Shown here in pieces: positions 12,618-25,051 of a DNA stretch of 64,000 nucleotides. The DNA is from Pinus tabuliformis (lineage: Eukaryota; Streptophyta; Pinopsida; Pinales; Pinaceae). Positions within the stretch are counted from its first letter, which is position 1. Each line of letters starts with the position of its first letter. The DNA is taken from positions 1,678,796,167 to 1,678,860,166 of the forward strand of contig CM062818.1 in assembly GCA_031772625.1 (NCBI GenBank), read 5' to 3'. A program made the translations under genes and the position numbers. The notes beneath the pieces were generated by a model, which saw only the letters and a list, made by a program, of their open reading frames with translations, made no database searches and was not told the DNA's origin.

Positions 12618-15600
12618 ATGGGTAAGAAATCAAAGAAGTCCACAGTAGCAACTCATCCAGTAAAAGATCCTAGACCAAGCAAAAAAGGATTAATCTTAGA
12701 TACGACGTGCCTTGGTCTAGGAAACACAAGCTGGGATAGCATTTACAATTTGATAGAAGCAGAAGAGCCTGAGGAATTATCAGAGGAAGCCACTGTCGAT
12801 TCAACTAACAAATCGGAAGGAACTCTTAAAGAATTGGCCTGTTCCTATCTTCACAGGATAGCAGCGCGAGCTAAAATCCTGCCATATACTGACATAGTGA
12901 GATGGGTGGTAGAGGAAATTCCAGTCTCAGACAGAACATTTTGCACAGCTAATGGGAGGATATTCAACTCATTTCAACCAGAGGATCTCAGGAAAATGTA
13001 TCACTTATCTCAATCTGAGAAGCGATACAACAAAGCGTTCTTGGAGGCATTTGCAAAAGATAACGATTAGTAGTCAGCCCCGATAAAGAAATGGAGACAT
13101 TTTTTCGAAAAGCACAAGCACGAGTCATCGGGTAAGTACTATGTTGACTCTTTGGCTTCCCCTTATTATTATGCTGGGGATATGATATGTAGGATGTGGA
13201 GAATACATGATTCAACCAAATTCACCATAGAAATGATACCCCTAATGGAAGCTGCAATCAATGGCTATGTGATGGATTGGGGAAATATTTGGTCTGATAA
13301 ACTAGCCACATCAATTCTAGAGTACAAGACAAATGCACGTAAAAATACCAGGACCATTCCCCCTTTCTGTTACAGTGCATACATTATGGATACTATTTGT
13401 TTTAATTCTGAATTTCCGTTACTCGGATGGAGATGGACTCCCCAAGACCCTAAACCATTCCATATTTATCACGAGCAGTTATGGAAGGCTCACTACAAAA
13501 ATCATTTGTATAAAATATGTAATGGTTTTATTTTGACTGTGTATTATTCTATTTTTAATAAGCCTACCCCCAGAATCTCCCAAGAAGCAGGGATTGACTT
13601 GACTGCAGTAGGTAATTGGTTCGGGGAAGAAAAATTCACCTATGTAAGGCTTTTTGGTAGCCTTACTAATCCCCATGTTCTCCCCTTGTATGTGCCTAAT
13701 AAATTATTAGCTCAGGAATTGGCTTATCAAATAACAGTAGAAGGGACATAAAAAACCCTTAGAAATTCTAAGAAACAGGTATGGCCTATATTCCCTTTAC
13801 GATGCGGTTTTTTCACTCTTCATGATTACAAACACGTGGAGAAGGAGGTAGGAAAGATACAAATGTTGAATCTTGCCACAATTCCTAACAGACAATATGA
13901 TCCAAGAAAGGTTGCCTATAATGTTCTTGAACAAGCCAAACTTACAAAATTTGATCATGAGAAGGATGACTTCGATGATCTATTTTCTTCAGCTGAATCA
14001 TTATTTCAGGTTAAAGCATTGGCCAGGATCAGGTATCAAGATGAAGGGCTAGAAACATTTAATATGCTTAGAGACCAGAGGTTGCAAACTCTGCCTCTAG
14101 ACCTATTAGGCACCACCCCGATAGTCTAGTCAAGCGAAACTGAAGAGTAAACTGTTGACAAAGCTCCTGTAGGGGAAAAAGTTCCTGAGAAAGGAAAAAA
14201 ACTAGAGCAGGAACAAGAATAGGAAAAGGGCGATGAACTCATTGATACAGACGTTCATATTGATCCTATACTACTCAAAGAATGGCAACAGTTTGACTCA
14301 ATCATAAGTAATACTCAAAGTATATAGGTATTTAGCACTCCTCAAGCAACAATTGGTCAGAAGACAACAACTAATACGATTTCCACTGAAGATCAGGTAT
14401 CAAGATGAAGGGCTAGAAACATTCAATATGCTTAGAGACTAGAGGTTGCAAACTCTACCTCTAGACCTATTAGCCACCACCCCGACAGTCCAGTCAAGTG
14501 AAACTGAACAACAAACTATTGACAAAGCTCCGGTAGGGGAAAAAGTTCCTGAGAAAGAAAAAACACCATAGCAGGAACAAGAATAGGAAAAGGGCGGTGA
14601 ACTCATTGATGTAGATGTTCATATTGATCCTAAACTACTCAAAGAATGGCAACAGTTTGACTCAATCATAAGTAATACTGAAAGTATACAGGGATTTAGC
14701 ACTCTTGAAGTAACAACTGGTCAGAAGACAACAACTAATACGGTTTCCACTGAAGAAACCAGTGGCCCACCCATGACTCAAAGGGATGTAAAGATGATTC
14801 CAAAAGACCCATCCGATGAAATTTTTCTGAATATAGAGGAAATACCACCTTTGGACATTTTTTATAGCCCTAAGCATAGGGCTGTGATAAAGGGGCAAAG
14901 GAAAAAGAGAAAACTTGATCAATCTTCTCTTTTGCCTGCACAGATGGAAATAACTAATGTGGTATTGGAGAGAGGAATCCAACCCTTCCGAAGACCTCAC
15001 TAAACTCTCTCAGTATGCCGGTGCATATACAACAGCCACTATGGACAAGGCATCAGAAGTCAGCAATTTGCTTAAAGAAAAGGATCAAGGAATCATCTCA
15101 CTGGAGACACAAGTGCAGGAAAAACAAAAGAGGATAGAGCAGTTAGAGCAGTAGTTGGCAACACAGCAGCAGTCAAACAACCAACTAAACAAGCAACTAC
15201 TCAAAGAGAAATATAGAATAGATCAAGATGCAGTTTCGAAACAAAAGCAGCTGTCTCTAGCATTGAACAAGCTTAAGATAATGAATGAATAGTTGAGAAA
15301 AACAAAAGATGAAAAAATTTCTCAACTGTCATTACAAATAGAAAGGTTTAAGAAATTTCCTCAAGTTGAAGAATTCAAATCATAGGCTCTCCAACTAGCT
15401 AAAGCATTATCTACTTAGTTAAACTTGTTATGTAATAATATTTCTCTTGTTCCTCCCCTTTGTGAAATTGCCTCGTCTATTATTGATAAGTTGGTTGAAG
15501 ATAGACAAAAGTTGGAGCAGGCAGATGAAACACTAACAGAGTTTCTTTCCTGGCAAGAAACTAAAGAGGGACAAGCCACAAATCTGCCTCAAATTCTGGA

Positions 15601-16054
15601 ATCACACAAGGAAATCCTATTTCTTGAGTGGCAAACTCAACTGATGAAGGCAGAAAGGGAAACATCGATATGCAGATTGACGACTAGTAATCTAGTGGAA
15701 TTGATTAATGATACTCTGTATTTGTCAAACTTAATCTCACAATTCACTCTAGGGAAATTACCATCAATCAAAGAATTGGAACAGACATGGAAAAAGGAGC
15801 TAGAAAAGAGGGAGAGATTAATCACGGGCATCCATACTTTAACATGGGAAACCTTTTGGTTTTTCCTTGTGAAACCATATAGTCAAAGGACAACAATCAA
15901 ATGCTTAACCGATGCAATCGGTTATATGATTCCTGAAATTACTAATGCCACATATACTGCACAACTACATTCACGTATGAGTCACCCTCCAGAACTGCAG
16001 CCGATGCTCATCATATGCCAGCTCAAGCCAAAGAATAGTCATCCGAAACAATGA
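12618..16054 (+). pseudogene. LTR-embedded reading frame of element A, right copy (broken)
   Basis: This is the second copy of the frame at 519-3561, starting at ATG 12618. It is open for 150 codons to TAG 13068-13070, then readable as a 199-residue stretch (13152-13751), a 97-residue stretch (13836-14129), and a final 209-residue stretch ending at 16054. Residues around 12900-13060 match the left copy closely, including VEEIPVSDRTFC and MYHL. The 15040-15400 part is Gln/Glu/Lys-rich and looks coiled-coil. Lesions private to this copy include TAG 14127-14129, 15152-15154 and 15416-15418, all CAG in the left copy. Shared lesions include TAA 14148-14150 and TAG 14220-14222. The function is unknown. 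Confidence 0.7.
14027..14754 (+). repeat. 364-bp tandem duplication inside the right LTR frame
   Basis: GATCAGGTATCAAGATGAAG begins at 14027 and again at 14391. The two units cover the same acidic linker of the LTR frame. They differ at many sites: unit 1 has TAA at 14148-14150 and TAG at 14325-14327, while unit 2 has CAA (14512-14514) and CAG (14689-14691) there. The left LTR has one unit only. Confidence 0.85.
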
Positions 16055-16956
16055 ATGATTCTTATCGACTGCAAGCATGTCTATTTTGAGAAGATTTTCA
16101 TATATTTATGATTTGGATATACCAACTCACAACATTTTTATTTCATAGTTAGTTAGTTTAGATAGTATTTATAGACCCTTTCATGTTTTTAGAAAGGGTC
16201 CTCAATTTTTGTATTAAGACTTGGATTGGGAGTTGCACTATTGTGCTTCTGATATATATTTTTTTATGAAAACTGGACTTGAATTCTGAATTTTAATGAA
16301 GAGTACTTTTATGGGATATGCACTGTTTCTTTTTGTGAAAGTATTTCTAAGTTGAAAGATGGGATTTGAATGCGATTGATATTGGAGGGGATTCAAATTA
16401 CATATGGTACTAGTATCTATGTCTTTGTTTCATACTTTTATATGAATCAACATTTATTCATTTTTGCTATCATTTGATATATGTATGTGCTTTCATAACA
16501 GTCCTTTAGCTTATCACTATTGAATGGTTAAGGATTGTTATTTATTCATTCATATTTATGTCAATGGTATATGAAGAATAGTGCAATAATGTGTTAATTA
16601 TTACTTTGTTCAACTACTTGAACAAAGTAATTATCATATGAATGAATATTTTTGTTTAAAAGTAGAGTCATCTACATGCCTACTTTTCAATAAGAATCAC
16701 CAAGAATTGCACTAAACCAGATATTTCCCGGGATAGATTAGTTGTTTATATTTTTGCATATTAGGATAAAACATCCATCATTACCATTAGATAATAGACA
16801 ATCGATCACTTATCCATCCTATTTATGAATCATTGGGAAACTAGTCCCATTATATCCAGTCGGAGCCACCACACCAAATGGAAAAGGAGCTTCCTTTAAG
16901 GTCAAGACCGGGTGGTTTTCCCCGATGTCAATGCAGTGATTTTCGAGGCATCAACA

Positions 16957-17915
16957 CATAGTACCAATCTTTTGTAACACCTTGTACAGACCATAATACT
17001 TTGGTGATAATTTATTATCCTTCTTAGCTTGCTTGAGGGACATTTGTTTATATGGTTGTAGCTGTAGGAATACCCAATCACCTACATCAAAACTTCTTTC
17101 GCTGCGATGTTGATCTGCTTGTTGTTTCATTCTATTCTGCGCCAACACAAGGTTATCCTTTAAGAGTTGGAGGACTTGTTCTTGATGCCCAATGTGATGT
17201 TCCATTGCTTGAACCTTAGAATTTTCTCTTAAATATGATGTGATGTATGGTGGCTGATATCCATAAAGTGCCATAAGTGGGGTCATTTTTGTTGCTGTAT
17301 GGAAGGAAGTGTTATACCACCATTCAGCTAGAGGCAACTATTTGACCCATTGTGTCTATTTATCAGATACAAACGAAGATATCCTTCCAAACATTTGTTT
17401 ATTGTCTTAGTTTGCCCATTAGATTGAGGATGATAAGATGAGCTATGAGCTAACTAAGTACCAAGACAAGAAAATAACTATGTCCAAAAATTTCTAGTTA
17501 AAATGGGATCTCTGTCACTTACAATAATCTTTGGGTTTCCATGTAGCTTTTGAATTGTTTCCATAAATGTAGTAGAAACTGTACTAGCTTTAAATGGATG
17601 TGATAATGCACAAAAGTGTGCATACTTGGTAAGTCTGTCAACTACCACCATGATGACACTCTTTCCCTCAGACTTGGGTAAACCTGTGATAAAATCCATT
17701 GAAACCTCCTCCCAACGTTGGCTTGGAATGGATAAAGGTTGTAATATACCCGATGTCTTAATTGTTTCAAATTTATTTTTTTGGCAAACCAAACATTTCG
17801 CCACAAACTTTTGAATATTCGATTTAAGGCCATCTAAAAAAAATTCCTTCTTGACCCTGTGGTAAGTTTTTAAAAATCCTGAGTGCCCTCTTAAGGGAGA
17901 AGTGTGAAATTCCAT
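16957..17915 (-). pseudogene. Element B integrase, C-terminus cut by element A
   Basis: On the minus strand the zinc-binding part (from about 17910, ending AKCLVCQKNKF) is followed by the core with Asp in SMDFITGLP and Asp in VSDRDP. The third acidic residue appears mutated to Lys (NGQTKTIN where QTE is usual). Stops lie near 17476 and 17438, and there are further breaks before 17337. The last readable segment, LSPKYYGLYKVLQKIG, is the start of a GPY/F-type module. It is cut off at 16957 where element A ends. The combination of lost Glu, stops and truncation means no function. Confidence 0.8.
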
Positions 17916-17987
17916 AAGAATCTTTTGTTTGAGTTGGGAATTCTTACAGAGGTATAAGCTATCTTTGTACCATAACGAATCATTTTT

Positions 17988-19634
17988 CTAGCTAAATGTA
18001 TCAGATGTACTGGAATCTTGTTGTAACTTTTGAATAAGTGCCCACACTTCTTCATCATTCTTCCATTCCTCCCTTGCTTCATTTATCCAATCTAGTTGGA
18101 TAATAGAAATGGTGCACAACAATGTTTCCACATCCTCATCCTTTCTTGAGAGTTCATCTGCCACCAAATTTTGCTTCCCTTTTTTGTAGATGATTTCAAA
18201 GTCATAACCTAGCATCTTTGTGACCCAATTTTGTTGCTCTTCAGAGGATAATATTTGTTCTAAAAAGTATTTAAGGCTATCATGATCTACTTTTACCTTG
18301 AAGTGTCTTCCCATTAGGTAGGGTCGCCATTTCTTAAGTGCATGTAGTATTGCCAACATTTCCTTCTCATAAATAACTTTCTGTAAAAAATTTCCCCTAA
18401 TTCGATAACTTTCAAAAGCAATGGGTCTTTCATCTTGCATTAAAACAACACCAATTCCATTTCCTGAAGCATCAAATTCCATAATAAAGGTTTTTGTGAA
18501 GTTCAGTGTAGCTAAGACTGGTGCTTGGCACATTTCCTCTTTAAGATGTTCGAAGACCTTTGTTGCTTTTGGAGTCCATGAAAATGCATCTTTCTTCAAT
18601 AATGTTGTTAGAGGTGCTGCTATTCTCCCATAATTCTTAACAAAATTGTGATAATACCCTGTCAACCCGAGAAATTGTTGCAAATGCTTTATGGATGTGG
18701 GGATTTTCCATTCCTTAATGGCTTTAATTTTGCTAGGGTCTACCTTAACTCCATGAGATACAATATGACCTAAATATTCCACCTCTTGTACTCCAAAGAA
18801 ACATTTAGATCTTTTTGCATATAATTGTTTCTCCTCCAATAGTTGTAGCACCCTGTCAACATGTTCAACATGATCCTTCCAAGACTTGCTATAGATTAGT
18901 ATATCATCGAAAAATACTAACACAAATTTTCTAAGGAAGGGTTTGAAAATGGAATTCATCAAACCTTGAAATGTAGAAGGTGCATTGGTAAGTCCAAAAG
19001 GCATGACCAAAAATTTATAATGACCCTCATGAGTTCTGAATGTTGTTTTCAGAATGTCTTCAGTCTTCATTCTGATTTGATGATATCCTGAACGAAGATC
19101 CAACTTGGTGAAGTAAATTGATCCATGCAATTCATCCAGTAATTCATCAATGACAGGAATGGGAAACTTATCTTTAATAGTGAGCTTGTTGAACTCCCTA
19201 TAATCCAGACACATGCGCCAAGATCCATCCTTCTTATGCACCAATACTACTGGTGCAGAGAAAGAACTTTGACTAGGTTGAATTATACTAGCCTCTAGCA
19301 TTTCTGCAACCATACGTTCAATTTCACTCTTTTGGGCATAGGGATATCCGTACGGCCTAATATTTGGGGGAACACTTCCTGGAATCAGATGAGTAGCATG
19401 ATCATGATCAAAAATAGGTGGGAGACCTTTGGGAGTCTCAAATACCTTGGAATGATTGTCCAAGACTTTTTGGAGATCTGGATAAATAAATGATTTCGAT
19501 GTGGAAACATCTAGTGAACATAATTGTGTAATTACACCTCTTTGTTCATTTTTTAGAAGCTTTGTCATACTGTTAGAGTTGATTATCTTTCCCGGTTTCC
19601 CTGCAATACCCCTTAATTCAACTTCCTTTCCTTC
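17988..19634 (-). pseudogene. Element B reverse transcriptase and RNase H
   Basis: This is a long open stretch of about 550 codons. RT motifs are VHKKDGSWRMCLDYREFNKL, FTKLDLRSGYHQI, MPFGLTNAPSTFQ and the catalytic VFFDDILIYS (about 18890-18920). The connection follows (QFLGLTGYYHNF). RNase H follows with IMEFDASGNGIGVVL, YEKEMLAIL and the DHDSLKYF segment, then the integrase-linker through DWINEAREEWK. The stop is at 17988-17990. This is the best preserved coding unit in the window: no internal stop is seen. The frame's true N-terminus lies in the protease part across element C, so the methionine near 19643 is not a real start. Confidence 0.9.
19630..19634. other. Target-site duplication of element C, left copy
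   Basis: CCTTC directly precedes the TG end of the LTR at 19635 and is matched by CCTTC at 33947-33951 after the CA end of the other LTR. The 5-bp length fits LTR retrotransposon integration. Confidence 0.9.
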
Positions 19635-22600
19635 TGTTAGCACCTAAATCTACCTTAGGCTGAAGGAAGGCAAAAATTAGGGTAACCACAAACCACACTT
19701 AGTTTGGTAGCTAGCCCTACCAGAACAGGAGAGGGCTCTCTCCGAGTCACGCTCAGTGAATAGATAATCAAAAATGGTCTTGGATGACTTACAATTAAAT
19801 ATATACCTTAGGCTAGTAAGTGAACAGGGATTCGGGAAACAATTTTCATGAATGACCGAGCTTCTGGGATGGTATGGGACCAACGGTCAGCAAAGAACAG
19901 AGAATTTAATACAAAGGCACAGATTATTTCGTGAGGCAAGGCAGGCGGAAAGTGTAGCAATTTTAGTTTGAGGTAATGCAGAATGAAAAGATTGCTGAAG
20001 AAAGTGAAAAGGGCATAGTTACATGAATCCTTTTCAACAGAAGAAGAACACTGAACATGAAATTCTCCTACACGCAGAGAAATAAAATTGAATTCTACCT
20101 AATCTCACTTAGAAAATTTCACTGGAAATGAACATGAATTGAATTATGAAACATAACAAATACATATGAAAACATAAGAGACACATTTGCTACACTCACA
20201 ACCACAAGAATCTCATCAAACAGAGCCGCTGCCTTTCATTAATTCTCTGTCAAAAATATACAGTGAAGAAACAGAGTTTCTTTCCCACAGTCTCCCAGAA
20301 GTTACAAGCCAACCAACCCTTTTAAAAATAGCTTGCATACAATATATAGAGTGTTTAAGGAAGAGATAGAATGCCCAAGGGTTGGGGAGTTACTCGAATC
20401 ATTACAAAATGGAGATGGAGAGCCAACCATCAGCTAGAGGTGCAGCTCTACAAACATGACATTTGTCTTGGGTGACCCATCGCCTTCCTTCACCACTTGG
20501 ATAGAAGCCAATCTGGAGAAAAAATACTCTAAATGCCGCTTTTGGTGCCAAAAAACTGAATTGTATATGAGTGGGCCCACTTGGAGAAGTCGCGAACCGA
20601 AATTTCGCAAAACGGAAGAAAATTTGGCAATTTTTCCTCTGTGTGTCGCGCTACTTTGGGGCCTGTTTTGGGGCACTTGCGTGTGTCCAAAATGTGCCCA
20701 AGTGGGCTTGTTGGAAAGCCTGTCCTGTCTAATTTCTAACCCAACTAGAATTTTTTAATTTGGTGCTCATTTGCCCTTCCAGATCTCCATTCTCCCAAGA
20801 CTGCTTTCTGTGTGTCAAAAAAGTGGCAGAGAGGCCATTTTTTGCGTGTTTTTGACCTCTAGGAGACTTAGATCTTGCCCAAACTTCTTGTTCGGACACC
20901 AGTAGTTGTGATTTTCCATGTGACAAAAAATTCCCCAAATTTCTTGAAATTTGGGCTGGAGGTTCTCTATGGGGTGCTATGCTGAGCCAAGGAAGACTCA
21001 GCCAAGATTCGAAGCTGATCTTGCTCTTTTGCCTCCTTTGGCTTCCTTGTTGCTTTCCTCAATTTTGCTTTTAAACTCTTTATTCGGGCCTTGGCACTCA
21101 TGTTTCGTGCCCTGTAATGAAAATCCATGTGTCTCAATAGAGCAAGGTCTTTGTCGACCTTGTCTAGCAGCCTCTCCAAATGCATGTTGACCCTCTCAAG
21201 GTTGGCCTCCCGATCCTCATTGATTTCTTACTCCAAAGATGTGAGCTCAACCCTTCTTCTTTGAGCAGCTTGGCGATGCTCTTGAATGTTTTGCAGCTCC
21301 ATGATCACCTGTTGGTCCTCTAGCTGCTTGTTTCTCTGCTTCAGGCACTTCATGTTCTCCAAATCAAGGGATAAGGCCTCAATCTCTGACTGCTGTTCCT
21401 GGATGACCTCTCTAAGCTCTGCATTTGTTGGCTCTATATCAGTCTCATCATCGTCAAAGAGAACGAACTTGGTCTCTCGTTCACCTTATGGCTCCCCTGA
21501 AGGACCCTCATCATGCACTGGCTCCTTACCTCTGCCCTGCTCATGTGATGCTGATGTAGGAAGCGAGGCCCCTTCCACCCCGGGTGGAAATAACACTCGC
21601 CTTGCTACTGCAAACAAAGGTCTACTGCCTTTCTGGTAGGTGATGTATACTGGCATGGTGGCAATATCATGGCACTCATACTGATGTGAAGGACCACATA
21701 CCTCATGCTCTGCCTCTGATACTATCTATGGAGTGCTGAAGAAGTCACGGGAGATGAAGTCCTCCCAAGCAATCCCAACTGATGGTCCACCAAAATCCGG
21801 ATAAGAGCAAAGTGATAAACACTGTTGAGCTGTTGTCGAGGGGTCTTGTGCTGCATGAAGTTTTTCATCCTCTCTATGTTACCGCAAACGGAAAGTGGGA
21901 GGTTCATCATCTGCACCCTGGTAAAGTGCATGAGCAACCTGATGTGATATGCATAAAGCCGAGAAAACCTCTCCTCACAACTGAAGTACTTCATGATCAA
22001 TTTCATGAGCGGAGCATACTCATCTCTCAAAAATCTAAATGGAAAAACTCTCGTGAGCTGGCTCAAACAGTTGGCCTTAATGTAAGGCTCATAATGATGC
22101 CTCTCCACCTTCTTCTTCTTATGCCACTGTTCTCCAATGTTTGGTATGCTTGTTGCCACTGATATGGTTTTGGGTGTCAATATGAAAGTGATCCCAGCCA
22201 AGATAGATTGACCTCCATGTATGTGAAGTGCAAAAAGATGGGCCAACTCATGATGAACTCTGACATTTTCCACCCTTTGACAAAATTCAAAACATGCTAA
22301 GTGCTGGAAACAAGACATAGCAAGAGGGCATGCTTGCAACTCAGTGAGGGTGTTTGGCTCATCTCTAACATGTTTGCCACTCCGTTGATGTCTCCTATGG
22401 GCCTGTTCTCCTGAAGTTGTATCACTGTGGGTCTCCTCCTCATATTCTGATGAAACCTCGAATGCCATGATTGTTGTTTTATGAAATGAATTTTTGCTGC
22501 CCTTTGATTATAGTGAAGCTGGGGTTTGCTTTGAAAATCTTGAAATTGAACGAGCTCCACAAAACATTTTGGGTGAAATTGGTAGGTTCTGGGCGTTTTA

Positions 22601-23516
22601 CCCCTGTGCACCGTGCGCAAAGCCTAGTGCGCCATGCGCTCTGAGTGTGCCGCGCCAGTGGAGATTTTAAACTGTGGGTGGGCTCTGTGTGCACCGCGCA
22701 TGGTGAGTGCGCCGCACTCCTTTTTGTGTGCGCCACGCCCCCATAAATCACCTACAACTGCTCCAAATCGCTCCAATCTTCAACTCACGACCTTGCAACC
22801 TTCTTCCAACGCCTTGATTGCACAATGAGTTTGTTTCATGATGATATTTGTGTATATAGGCTTGGAGGTTATATTTTAAATTAACCTTTTTAAAAAACCC
22901 ACTTTTCTAATGTCTTGTTCAACACCTTTTCACTGACTTTAATATAACCCTGATTTTCATTTTTTCCTTTGAATTTTGGGCTCAAACAATGAAATTTTTG
23001 ACACTTTTTGTAGGGATTGCATGACAGAGCACTTTGGACATGGAAACCATGACTGCACATGAAGAAATCAATTGTCGACCCTTTTTGAAAATTTTGTCAC
23101 CAATAGCACTGTTGGACTTTTCTTCAAAACAGAGTTTTGAAGAACCGTCGATTTTTATCAATAAGGTGATGGAAAGCTGCAGATCATTACTTTGCAAGAG
23201 CATCATTCTGGCCTGCATGGCTTTACTGGATATATTTGAAGACCAAATTGATCAATCCCTAGACCTAATGACCAAAAATGACTTTTTTCCATTGAAGGAC
23301 CAGACCTTGACTGTTATGGACTTTTTGATTATTTGACACAGAGACTTAAGCCAGCAGGAACCAGACATGCAGGAAATGACTAGCATGACCTTCTCCGTCA
23401 GATTATTGCATGTCCTTATTTGAAATGCAGCTGAGTGAATGGAGTGGAAAACCTAAAAATGAAATGCATAAAGAGTTTTGATCTCTGATGGAGGGCTGAC
23501 CAGACCGACTCTAACA
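19635..23516 (-). repeat. Element C 3' LTR (3,882 bp)
   Basis: The plus-strand sequence starts TGTTAGCACC and ends CTCTAACA, matching 29972-33946. It lacks about 100 bases present in the other LTR at about 31275-31385 and has a somewhat longer GC-rich repeat (22595-22740). It contains the LTR reading frame at 20967-22468 (minus). Confidence 0.92.
20967..22468 (-). pseudogene. LTR-embedded reading frame of element C, 3' LTR copy
   Basis: On the minus strand the frame begins at ATG 22466-22468 (MAFEVSSEYEE) and is open for 248 codons to 21722. It then shifts phase near 21760 and continues through an acidic Ser/Pro segment. The C-terminal part is charged and coiled-coil-like, ending LAQHSTP and a stop at 20967. 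The N-terminal domain has the run FILTPKTISVATSIPNIGEQW and a pattern with LIRILVDHQL. These resemble, by layout only, unnamed plant retrotransposon ORF proteins. No enzyme motif is recognised. Confidence 0.7.
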
Positions 23517-23780
23517 TTGGCTCCAATGGGGGATGGTAGCTCATTGGAGGTGCCAAGAACAACAGATCTCTGGAGGAGCTAGACAGTTCCTTTCGTCCAT
23601 TGGGCTATGGAGTCATCATTTCGACAAACAACATAGGACTCTGACATCATTTTCGAAACTAAAATGACCAAAAATTGACTCAACTTGACATTGAAATGAC
23701 TCAAAAACTAACTTGACAGACTGAGACCAAACTGAAATAAAAATGGTATTTACAATGACAGTGGAATCAACGTTAATAAA
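23517..23780 (-). other. Element C 3' untranslated region
   Basis: These are 264 bases between the integrase stop and the 3' LTR. No reading frame is seen. The bases next to the LTR (TTGGCTCCAATGGGGGATGG on the plus strand) do not form a clear purine tract in the element's sense direction, so the polypurine tract is not identified. Confidence 0.5.
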
Positions 23781-25051
23781 TCAGTAGTGGTACCACTTGA
23801 GAAGCCGACCATTGATCGGCCCTCCAGGACAATCTTCCCCATTTATTTCCTTCAGAAGAAAGGCATTCTGACCCCTATATGCTGCAATCTTGAAAGGACC
23901 TTTCCAAATATTCTCTAACTTGTCGTGCTTACCTTTCCCTTCATTCCTTGCATCCCACTTCAGCACCACATCATCCAATTGAACTCTATCTGCCTTTGCT
24001 TTTTTGTCATAGATTTTCTTTATTTTCTCCTGCAATTTGGATGTGTTCTTGAAAAATTCTTCTCTTGTCTGCTGCAAGTGGACCATTTGATTCAACCTTC
24101 TCTGCATGGGATCTTCTTCACTGCCAGCCTCCTGAAGAAGTCTGATGACCGGGGAAGCGAGAGAGGTAGGAAATATTGTATCAACTCCATAAACAAGCTC
24201 AAATGGTGACATACCAATGGATTTTTTATGACTGATCCGATCTACCCAAAGTGCATGGACTAGATTCTTATTCCAGCTCTTTTTATTTATTTCCAGTAGC
24301 TTCTTGATAATATTGACCAATGATTTTTTTGAAGATTCCGCCAATCCATTGCCTTGTGGATGATAGGCAGTTGAGTGACCCAAAATGATGTGATATTTAT
24401 GACAAAATTTTACCATCCTTTTCGATTTGAAAGCTGTTGCATTATTGGTGATTAACTTATTTAGAAAACCAAAGCGAGACAAGATGTTATTTTCAAGAAA
24501 TGAAATGATTACCATATCTGTAGCTTGTCTGGTGGGAGCTGCCTCAATCCATTTTGTGAAATAATATGTCGCTGTGAGGATCCATCTATGTTATTCGAAA
24601 GAAGCAGGATGAATTTCCATAATGAAATCCAACCCCCACTGCTGGAAAGGAGCGCTCACCTCAATAGGCTTAAGTGGCAAAGGCTGTAATTTCTGTTTTC
24701 CTTCAAAAATCTGACATTTATGACAGTGCTTGACCTGTTATACACATCAGCAAACAAAGTAGGCCAATAGTACCCTGCTCTCAAAGTTTTGTTCACTGTT
24801 GACTTCCAAAAAAGGTGACCACCACACTCTCCTCCGTGGAAATCCTCCATGACTTTCTTTGCCTCCTCTTCCACCAAACAATTTAACAAAATGCCACCGA
24901 GATCTTTCAAATACAGTGTAGACTTTAGAATACAAAATTTGGCAGCCTTCAACTTGAGTGTTCTCGCTGTGTTTCTAGTAATGCCGGGCGTTGGTGACAG
25001 ATTTTTTAGGACATATATTATATCTGAATACCATGGGGACAAAACAAACAT
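23781..25051 (-). pseudogene. Element C integrase (broken)
   Basis: On the minus strand the zinc-binding N-terminus (FHGGECGGHLFWKSTVNKTL, then YYWPTLFADVYN) is at about 24720-24860 and is frameshifted just after, near 24735. The core resumes with a degenerate WGLDFI segment, and a stop lies near 24590. The frame is then open from 24515 to 23781. The second catalytic position reads LITNNATAF where Asp-Asn is usual, so Asp is replaced by Asn. The Glu is kept in NGLAESSKK. A GPF motif (WKGPFKIAAY) is present near the C-terminus. The frameshift, stop and substitution make it inactive. Confidence 0.8.

Larger units (their letters stand above)
1..16956 (+). mobile_element. Element A: Tat-like Ty3/gypsy retrotransposon with giant LTRs, 5' end outside the window
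   Basis: The block 1-4464 recurs at 12101-16956 at high identity and flanks gag, protease, RNase H, RT, RNase H and integrase, all on the plus strand. That is the layout of an LTR retrotransposon. Both repeats stop at the same ATCAACA, a CA end. In the left copy a primer-binding-type sequence starting TGG follows within five bases. In the right copy the integrase of another element (B) resumes abruptly, so A appears to have inserted into B. Its left LTR and upstream target duplication begin before base 1. Every frame carries stops or frameshifts, so the copy is dead. The domain order with an extra RNase H before RT suggests the Tat group; exact lineage is not determined. Confidence 0.85.
12101..16956 (+). 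repeat. Element A right (3') LTR
   Basis: This is the second copy of the block at 1-4464, at least 4.86 kb. It ends ATCAACA at 16956. The true 5' end is somewhat upstream and unresolved because the left copy is cut by the window. It is longer than the matching left segment mainly because of a 364-bp tandem duplication (14027-14754). Directly after the CA end, element B integrase sequence begins; CATAG (16957-16961) would be one copy of the target duplication. Confidence 0.85.

Noticed and set aside
1..16956. Reading the two 4.5-kb blocks as tandem elements, with the extra ORF simply lying between LTR and gag
   Set aside because: Both blocks end at the same CA, the left is followed at once by a primer-type site and gag, and the right is followed by foreign integrase sequence. 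That fits LTR ends better than a tandem array, although A's LTR start is not resolved.
20434..21190. Short frames (60-105 codons) in the promoter-distal part of the C LTR, with counterparts at 30770-31682
   Set aside because: Some overlap on both strands, the two LTRs differ by indels there, and there is no domain pattern.
21286..22162. Plus-strand frames of 117 and 126 codons in the element C LTR
   Set aside because: They are antisense to the minus-strand LTR frame, recur only because the LTR is duplicated, and show no family motif.
23517..23540. Polypurine tract of element C
   Set aside because: The G-rich run is on the plus strand while the element reads on the minus strand, so it does not fit the expected purine tract.
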